The translations under genes were made by a program, and so were the position numbers. From positions 1 through 32,002 of the forward strand of contig CALNWS010000054.1 in the NCBI GenBank assembly GCA_940747215.1: 32,002 nucleotides of DNA, in the 5' to 3' direction. The notes beneath the pieces were generated by a model that made no database searches, had not been told where the DNA came from, and saw only the letters and a program-made list of their open reading frames with translations. Positions within the stretch are counted from its first letter, which is position 1. Each line of letters begins with the position of its first letter. This document shows, piece by piece, positions 25,925 through 32,002 of this stretch. Origin of the DNA: an uncultured Paraburkholderia sp. (GTDB taxonomy: Bacteria; Pseudomonadota; Gammaproteobacteria; Burkholderiales; Burkholderiaceae).

Positions 25925-27349
25925 TTATCCCGCACGGTCGTCGATAAAGCCCTTGAGCATCGCAAGCGTGTCGGCGTCGTCGATATGTTTGTCGGTTCTC
26001 CAGCGCAACATGCGCGGGAATCGCACCGCTACGCTGGGCTTGTGGCGCGGGCTGGCCTGAATGCCTTCGAAGCCGATTTCAAATACCAGCGTAGGTGTCA
26101 CGCTGCACACCGGGCCGAATTTTTCTATCGTCGTCTTACGTAAAATTGCGTCGACCTGCCGCATTTCTTCATCGGTCAGACCGGAATACGCCTTTGCAAA
26201 TGGCACCAGCGTACGCACGCCATTCGCTTCTTCCCACATGGCGAAAGTGAAGTCGGTGTAAAGACTCGCACGGCGGCCGTGGCCGCGCTACACGTAAACC
26301 AGTACGGCATCGATCGCGTACGGATCGACCTTCCATTTCCACCACGTGTCCGACGCCTTGGTGCGCCCCACGCTATACATCGACTCGCGCTCTTTCACCA
26401 TCAGCCCTTCCACGCCACGTTCGCGGCCTTGCTCGCGCAGCGCGCCCGGCGCTTGCCACGTGTCCGCGTGAACGAGCGGCGATACACGCATGAGGTCGTG
26501 GGCAAGCGAGCCCTCCAGCGACGCGCATAACGCTTCGAGTTACGTACGGCGGTCGGCGAGCGCGGTCATCCGTAAGTCCTTACCGTGTGCTTCGAGCAGA
26601 TCGTAGACGAGCAGGGTGGCGGGCGAGTCGGCGAGAATTTTTCTGGTCAGCGTTTTACGCGCGATACGCGATTGCAACCGTGCGAACGGCAATGGCCCAG
26701 CGGTGCCGGGTTCCCATGCGAGAATTTCACCGTCGATCACGGAGCCGTCGGGTAACGTCTCGCCCAACGAAGCCACTTCGGGAAAGCGGTCCGTAATCAG
26801 ATCTTCGCCGCGCGACCAGATCCAGACACGCCCATCGCGTTTGACAATTTGCGCGCGTATGCCGTCCCACTTCCATTCGACCTGCCATCGCGACGGATCG
26901 CCGAGCGTCGCCGGATCAGCCTGCAACGGATGCGCGAGAAAGAATGGATACGGCAGGCCCAGATCGCTGTCGTTCGCGATACCGCCTTCCTGCGTGGCGT
27001 CGCCTTCGGTCTCCGGCGCAATCAGTCGCAGATAGCGCGCGGCATCGGGCTTCTGCCGCGAATCAGTCCAGCCGACCATGCGCTGCGCGATGCGCTTGTG
27101 GTCCACGTCCGCCATTTGCGCCAGCGCCCTCACGACGAGTTGGTGCGCCACGCCTACACGGAATCCACCGCCTATCAGCTTGGTGAGCAGGAAACGGCCG
27201 CTCCAGTCGAGTTCGTCCCAATGAAAGTATGTGGCCCAAGCCGCGTCCTCCGGCTCGACCGTCGAGAAATAGCTCGTGAGCGCTTCGAGCTTGTCGTGCG
27301 TGGACGCGGTGGCATCGAGTGCCGTATAGAGCGCTGCGAAGCGTTTCAT
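25925..27349 (-). pseudogene. ATP-dependent DNA ligase, two nonsense codons and an in-frame deletion
   Basis: This ligase would accompany the adjacent metallo-beta-lactamase exonuclease in an accessory DNA-repair operon. One frame runs the whole 474 codons. The adenylation motif KWDG (K160 in VEWKWDGIRAQ) and downstream motifs (DGEILAWEP, GVEGLMVKE, WWKWKVDPY) are present. TAA at codon 270 (26540-26542, after ADRRT) and TAG at codon 354 (26288-26290, before RGHGRRASLYTD) interrupt it; both fit a C-to-T change in CAA/CAG. The normal gene is longer: at residue 42 WATYF runs straight into HWDELDWSGRFLL, which implies an in-frame loss of about 60-70 codons near 27224. The start overlaps the exonuclease stop (ATGA). 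Confidence 0.88.
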
Positions 27350-28358
27350 GCGCCGCCCGAAGTTGCCGTGACAGTTGCCGTTGTTTCAGACATCGCAGGT
27401 TCCTCGGCGCCTGCGCTATCGGCTTCGACGGCGTCATCGCCGTATTGCGTTTCGGATGCGCCCGCTTCGAGTCCCTGTTCGCGCAGCCAGCGCACCATCG
27501 GCTCGACCGAACCGTGCTGACGATCACGCGCCGCGCGCCCGTCGATTGAATCGCCGTTTGCAGGCCCGGCCAGTCCGCGTGATCGGACAGCACGAAGCCG
27601 CGATCCACACCACGCCTGCGCCGCGCGCTGCGCAGACGCATTCAGCCCGAAGCGAACGCGTCGCTGTAGTCGCCGAAACGTTTGAGCCATGCGCTGCCCT
27701 GCGCCGACAGCGGCGCGACGATCAACGCCTGTTTGAAGGTGGCTTTTTCCTTCACGGGGAGCGGTTCCACGGCGCCATGACAGAAGATCGGACCGATGGC
27801 CGCGTCGACACTCGCCAGCACTCGTTGCGCCTTGCCGAACGAATAGCAGAACAGCACCGACGCGCGTCCTTCCGCCGCGTTTGTGACGCCACCATGAATC
27901 GACGCCGTCGAACACGCTTTGCGCCGCGTCCCAACGATAGATCGGCAAACCGAAAGTCGACTCGGTGATGAAGGTATCGCACGCTACCGGCTCGAAAGGA
28001 TCGCACGTCGGATCGGGGTCGAGCTTGTAGTCGCCTGATGCAACCCACACGCGCCCGCCATGTTCGATGCGTACCTGCGACGATCCCAATATATGGCCTG
28101 CCGGATGCAGCGATACGACCGTGTCGCCGATCGCAATGCATTCACCGTACGCGAGCGTTTGCAGCGCGATGCCGGGCAGAGGCGACAGCAGCACATTGGC
28201 GCCCACCTCCGCTGCCAGATAGCGTTGACTGCCGAAGCGCGCGTGATCCGAATGCGCATGCGTGATGACCGCGCGATCCATGGGCCGCCAGGATCGATAT
28301 AGAAGTCGCCCGGCGGGCAATAAAGCCCTTCGGGTCACGCGATCACGAGGTCCGTCAT
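27346..28358 (-). pseudogene. Ligase-associated DNA exonuclease (metallo-beta-lactamase/beta-CASP), broken
   Basis: A predicted SNM1-like nuclease that acts with the downstream ATP-dependent ligase. From ATG 28358 it reads MTDLVIA, TGA (28335-28337), PEGLYCPPGDFYIDP; one base is missing near 28290, and RPMDRAVITHAHSDHARFGS follows with the metal-binding HxHxDH motif. Then come GHILGSSQVRIEHGGRVWVA and SGDYKLDPDPTCDPF. Frameshifts near 27890 and 27640 scatter the middle (SVLFCYSFGKAQRVLASVDA, IGPIFCHGAVEPL). The end (HGSVEPMVRWLREQGLEAGA) returns and its TGA overlaps the ligase ATG by 4 bp. The TGA fits CGA to TGA. Both partners of the pair are dead. Confidence 0.85.
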
Positions 28359-28689
28359 GTAGGTCATGTCAGAGGCCAAAGGTCGAAGTGCTTCGCTATT
28401 GTTCGCTAGGGCTCGATGCGCAGGCGTTGCACGGTGTATCGGAATGCGCTTTTCGACGCGCCTGTTCGAATGTCTGCGGAGCGGGTGCGGTGGGTAAAGT
28501 TGGCAGCGCTCACAGCGACTTCTCCCAACTTCGCGGCGTGCATCGCGTCATTGCGTATGCTCCGGTTCCGGGGCGCAGGCAAACTGTTCCCATCTGCACG
28601 TGCCTGCACGCACCTACGCGCGATTTGCGCGTGCCGCCGTCCGCTTGGCGGCTTTCTTGCTTTATTCAGTGACACGAGGCGCATCCTGC
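28359..28689. other. Stretch without recognisable gene, upstream of yihY remnant
   Basis: About 330 bp. It should hold the yihY 5' end and promoter but does not: yihY homology starts only at about 28704. A plus-strand frame is open through it but has no homology I recognise. GCCGTCCGCTTGGCGGC followed by a T-rich stretch (28637-28665) resembles a weak terminator. Confidence 0.4.
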
Positions 28690-28699
28690 GAAAAGCCAT

Positions 28700-29448
28700 C
28701 CTGATCGTCATCGTGCTGTCGCGCTTCGTGCCGCAGCATGATCTGCTGGCCGCGTTGGGGCATCTGTTGCAATGGCTCGTGCCGGGGCAGTCGGCGGCGC
28801 TTGTACGCGAGCTGGCCAACTTCCTTGCGCATCGCGCGGTGATCGGCTGGGTGCTGCTGCTCACGATGGTCTTCTTCAGCTCGCTCGCCTTCACCGTGCT
28901 CGAGAACGCGATGTCGCTGATCTTCGTGCATCGCGTCGTGATCCGGCGGCAACACTTCCTGCTCTCCGCGCTCCTGCCGTATTGCTACATCCTCTTTCTC
29001 GGCGTGGGCATTCTGATCGTGACTTTCGTGTCGAGCGGACTCGAAGCCGTCGGCGCGGAAGGCGTCGAAGTGCTCGGCACGCACGTGTCGTTGCAGGGCC
29101 TGTCGCGCGCGGTGCTGTAATCTGCTCGGTCTTGCGGGCGAAGTGTTCGTGCTGACCTCGATCTACCTGGTGATGCCGATGGGACGTCCATCGCTCAAGC
29201 ACGCGCTCTTCGGCGGCATCGTCGCCGCCGTGTTGTGGGAAATCACGCGGCACGTGCTGGTGTGGTACTTCGCGACGCTCTCGCAAGTGAACGTGGTGTA
29301 CGGTTCGCTTACGATGGTGATCGTCATTCTGTTCAGCCTCGAGTGGCTCGCCACGCTGCTGCTGTTCGGCGCGCAGGTGATTTCGCAATACGAGCGCTTC
29401 GGCTTCGAGCCCGCGAACGCGCCGCAACTCGAAATAAAGACCGGTTAA
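28700..29448 (+). pseudogene. yihY: YihY/UPF0761 membrane protein, lacking its 5' end
   Basis: A multi-pass inner-membrane protein of the YihY/BrkB family. The remnant begins at ILIVIVLSRFVPQHDLLAAL and continues with HRAVIGWVLLLTMVFFSSLA, FTVLENAMSLIFVHRVVIRR, YCYILFLGVGILIVTFVSSG. A TAA with frame change follows at 29118 (SRAVL then NLLGLAGEVFVL), and then GGIVAAVLWEITRHVLVWYF and VNVVYGSLTMVIVILFSLEW to TAA at 29448. The first 51 or so codons are missing here. They lie 1.7 kb downstream at 31155-31306 inside zapE. A weak hairpin follows the stop. Confidence 0.88.
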
Positions 29449-29474
29449 AAAACGCGCGAGGCTTCGCGTTTACT
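29449..29474 (+). terminator. Weak hairpin after yihY
   Basis: Stem AAACGCG / CGCGTTT (29450-29456 and 29465-29471) with an 8-nt loop but only a short T-run. Confidence 0.4.
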
Positions 29475-29735
29475 GAAGCTGTGTAGTCGCTCGGCGAGCG
29501 ATGACGCAATTCATGACACAGGATATGACGCACGGTGCAACCCACTACGCGAAGCCGTAACCCGCACAGCGAAGCTGCGGATGCATCGGCCTTACGTATC
29601 GAATGCATCGCGCATTTTCCCTATTTCGATGTGTAAGCGATGCTGGTTTCGAGGCCAGACTGCGGTAACATTTGCGTTGATGCCAGCTCGCGCGCACTCG
29701 ACAGCGTCACGCCTAGCGGGCCCTAGGACTCGACC

Positions 29736-30895
29736 ATGAGCACCATCCAGCCAAATAACGTACAAGTTACCGAACAGACCATGTTGCCTGCTCATGACTC
29801 CAGTTGGAACAGGAGCGTGAGACGCTGCCTCGTTGCAACTTCGTCACCATCGGTGCCTTCTGCAGCGTCGTTTCGCGACGGCTATCGCCATACGCGAACC
29901 ATCCCGCACGACGAGCGCGCGACATGATGCACAGCACGGACTCTACCCGTTTCCTTCCGGCGACGCGCTCTTCGAACACGCTGCGTGCGGCCTGATTCTC
30001 GCCGACGTGACCGAGCGCAAGGAAGCGCAAACGGTGTTGTTGCGCCAAGCCGCGATCTTCGAACATCTGAGCGACGCGACCGTCATCACGGATCTGCGCG
30101 GCAACATCACGGAGCGCCGCCGCACCGAGCAGCAACTCAAGCGGCTCAATCACGAACTCTCGAAGGCCGACCGTCGCAAGGACGAATCCTCGCCACGCTC
30201 GCGCACGAGTTGCGCAAGCAGCGGCTCGAGCATCGCGCGCGCGATGCAGTCCGCGATGGAAGCAGCGCGGCCCACGGTGCAGGCATCGTCCCATCATTTA
30301 AGCGTGACGCTGCCGCCTGAGGCGCTCTATCTCGATGCGGACCCCCACACGTCTTTCGCAGATGATCCTGAACCTGCTGAACAACGCCGCGAAATACACG
30401 CCGCCTGGCGGCAGCATTGAGCTCACTGCGCGCAGCGAAGGCGACGAGGCGGTGATCGTGGTCCGCGATTCGGGCATCGGCATTCCGCGCGAACATCTGG
30501 ACAGCGTGTTCGAAATGTTCTCGCAGCTCGCGCCCGCGCTCGACCGTTCGCAAGGCGGGCTCGGCATCGGCCTCGCTCGTGCGCGGACTCGCGGAATTGC
30601 ACGGCGGCAAGGTCGAAGCTCACAGCGGCAGCCCCGGCACAGGCAGTGAATTCGTGATCCGTCTGCCGCTCGCAAAAGTGCCCGCTGTGCTGATCGAAGT
30701 GCAAGCCGCCGACGTGCCGCTCGCGGCCAATCTGCGCGTCGTCATGGACGATAACGCCGACGCCGCCGACAGCCTCGCGATGTGCTCGAACTCGAAGGCC
30801 ATCACGTGCGCACGGCAAGCGACGGCGTCACCAGCTTGCAACTGATCGGCGAATTCGCGCCGCAGGGGGGTGATTCTCGACATCGGCCTGCCGCT
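29736..30895 (+). pseudogene. Hybrid sensor histidine kinase, collapsed by deletions and frameshifts
   Basis: Pieces of a PAS/histidine-kinase/receiver protein occur in order. PAS-like: ALFEHAACGLILADVTERKE, then AIFEHLSDATVITDLRGNIT running into ERRRTEQQLKRLNHELSKAD. The dimerisation domain is mostly missing: RRKDE is followed by only a frameshifted FLATLAHELR trace. The ATPase domain remains: LSQMILNLLNNAAKYTPPGG (N box), VVRDSGIGIPREHLDSVFEM (G1) and GGLGIGLA (G2). The receiver follows: LRVVMDDNADAADSLAM, then VILDIGLP. At about 30896 the receiver stops and zapE sequence begins. The start at 29736 is a guess; no homology is clear before about 29938. Confidence 0.75.
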
Positions 30896-31881
30896 GATGA
30901 ACGCCATGCACAATCATCAGGGCATGTATTGCCACGGCTTGCCCGGACGCGGCAAGAGTCTCGTGTGGATACCGTGTTCGAACTCGCGGCATGCAGCAAA
31001 CGCCGCCTGCACTTCCACGAGTTTCTGCGTGAGATGAATCGGCGGCTCGTGAACGAACCGCGCGGTGACGACCGCCTCGGCTCCGTGTCGCGTCAATGGC
31101 TCGATGGCGTCGCGCTATTGTGCTTCGACGAATTCCACGTGCATGACATTGCCGATGCTCACCATCATCGATCAGCACGCGGTCTATGTCGCGAAACATC
31201 CGGGTATTTTCTTTCTGCAAACGCTAAAGGCGTTCCGTGCCAATCAGGGTTTGCTGCTCGCGGTCTATGTCGCGTACTACGCGTTGCTGTCCATCGTGCC
31301 ATTGATGATGCGTTTCTGATCGGCCGCTTTCTCGATACGGCGATTGCATCTGGCACGCGCATCGTGCTGACGTCGAACTATGCGCCGGAAGGCCTGCTTC
31401 CCGATCCCGAGTTTCACGAACGTTTTCTGCCCACCATCGAGCAGATCAAACGCCACTTCACCGTAATTCATTTTGACGGCGAACGCGACTATCGTTTCGG
31501 CACCGAAGAAGCGCTGCATCTGCGCTTCTTCGGTGCCGCTGGATACCGCAACCGGCAACGCACTACGCGACGTTTTCCTGCGCTACGAAGGCGAGGAAGC
31601 GCTCGACGAGCCCGCCACGCCACCGTCAGTGCCGCGGGCCGTCCGCCCCAGGCGCATACCTTGCAGCGGCTCGTATGGCTCGTCGATATTTTCTATGACC
31701 GCAAACGCGCGCTCTTCATCGCATCCAACCAGCCGATTCAGGCGGCCTCGCAGGTCTCGAAGGCGCGCACGATCTGTTGCGCACGCTGAGCCGGCTCGCG
31801 GAAATGCAGTCGCAGGGTTATCGCAACGCGCTCGACTCTGCAAATCTTGCAACGCAAACGCAAATCCTGCCCAACGCATAG
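30896..31881 (+). pseudogene. zapE: ZapE/AFG1-type ATPase, interrupted and truncated
   Basis: A P-loop ATPase of the AFG1/ZapE family, linked to cell division. The N-terminus is missing; it starts fused to the kinase receiver. Walker A is HGLPGRGKSLV, followed at once by a frameshift to DTVFELAACSKRRLHFHEFL. Walker B is LLCFDEFHVHDIADA. There a 153-bp piece of yihY is inserted. The gene resumes with FLIGRFLDTAIASGTRIVLT and SNYAPEGLLPDPEFHERFLP. A shift near 31530 leads to RDVFLRYEGEEALDEPATP. A deletion near 31670 joins AHTLQ to LVDIFYDRKRALFIASNQP. The true C-terminus RLAEMQSQGYRNALDSANLA ends at TAG 31879-31881, six bases before the IS end. Confidence 0.82.
31154..31306 (+). other. Translocated 5' fragment of yihY inside zapE
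   Basis: The segment encodes MLTIIDQHAVYVAKHPGIFF, then LQTLKAFRANQGLLLA and YYALLSIVPL, the normal N-terminus of YihY. It is flanked by GATGC (31154-31158 and 31307-31311) and is exactly 153 bp, so the zapE frame reads through it with 51 foreign codons. The rest of yihY, starting ILIVIVLSRF, is at 28700. Confidence 0.85.
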
Positions 31882-31887
31882 CGCGAC

Positions 31888-32002
31888 TGCGTATTTTGGC
31901 GAACGTGATCAGGGGATTCGGGTTGAACGTGACGGGTCCTTTCGGTTGAAGGTGATCGCTGATCAGCGGTTTTCGAAGCGAGCGAGCATCTTGCCGAAAT
32001 GG
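31888..32002. mobile_element. Insertion-sequence end, right copy (IS21-like)
   Basis: A perfect inverted copy of 8-122. It starts with TGCGTATTTTGGC and carries repeat motifs at 31901, 31925 and 31948. The element body would extend past the right edge. It begins six bases after the zapE stop. Confidence 0.75.

Noticed and set aside
28416..28700. An N-terminal extension of yihY
   Set aside because: The frame is open but the sequence is unlike YihY, and the true N-terminus lies at 31155. The open frame is chance.
31154..31306. Intein, intron or small mobile element in zapE
   Set aside because: The segment is plainly the 5' end of yihY, with no splicing motif, inverted repeat or transposase.
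1..32002. A 32-kb composite transposon bounded by the inverted IS ends
   Set aside because: The cargo is ordinary core-chromosome DNA, no transposase or target duplication is visible, and a contig broken at multi-copy IS explains the edges more simply. Kept only as a finding to check.
1..32002. tRNA, rRNA or riboswitch genes
   Set aside because: I found no cloverleaf, CCA-ended acceptor pattern or rRNA-like sequence by reading both strands. A tRNA scan would settle it.

Overview
The window is high-GC betaproteobacterial DNA that reads as a Burkholderia/Paraburkholderia/Caballeronia-type chromosome: Burkholderia-style aceE-aceF-lpdA, phasin, lutAB and DUF4148/DUF2934 proteins. It is heavily eroded. 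About six protein genes are intact: an IclR-type regulator, pbpG, phaP, aceF, aceE and a DUF2934 protein. About twenty are recognisable but broken by frameshifts, nonsense codons, internal deletions or rearrangement. Recent wholesale decay at still-high GC, with insertion-sequence ends present, suggests a host-restricted symbiont such as the leaf-nodule Burkholderia lineages. The lineage is inference; the decay is read directly from the sequence.

Layout. Both edges carry the same 115-bp insertion-sequence end in inverted orientation (8-122 and 31888-32002), so the window probably runs from one IS copy to the next. From left to right: a broken Gly-rich lipoprotein gene; dead lactate-utilisation genes lutB and lutA, with a divergent intact IclR regulator; intact pbpG; intact phaP; the pyruvate dehydrogenase operon, with aceE and aceF intact but lpdA (E3) destroyed; a broken NmrA-like reductase and an AraC remnant; two broken anti-sigma-type membrane proteins, a broken DUF4148 protein and a broken catalase-like peroxidase, which look like an old ECF stress module. 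Next come an efflux pump (EmrB plus outer-membrane factor) collapsed by deletions, a broken AI-2E-family transporter, intact DUF2934, broken glgX, a broken PRC-barrel protein and a broken response regulator. The right end holds a dead DNA-repair pair (ATP-dependent ligase plus metallo-beta-lactamase exonuclease), yihY lacking its 5' end, a collapsed hybrid kinase, and zapE carrying the missing 5' piece of yihY.

Together, central carbon entry (PDH E1/E2), cell-wall remodelling and PHB granule protein are kept. Lactate oxidation, glycogen debranching, drug efflux, oxidative-stress signalling and an accessory repair system are lost. No new molecular system is evident. The most unusual content is the record of how the genes died: perfect tandem duplications of 5, 7, 10 and 16 bp that break frames, repeated nonsense codons compatible with C-to-T change, deletion-made gene chimeras, and a 153-bp piece of yihY sitting inside zapE between GATGC repeats.
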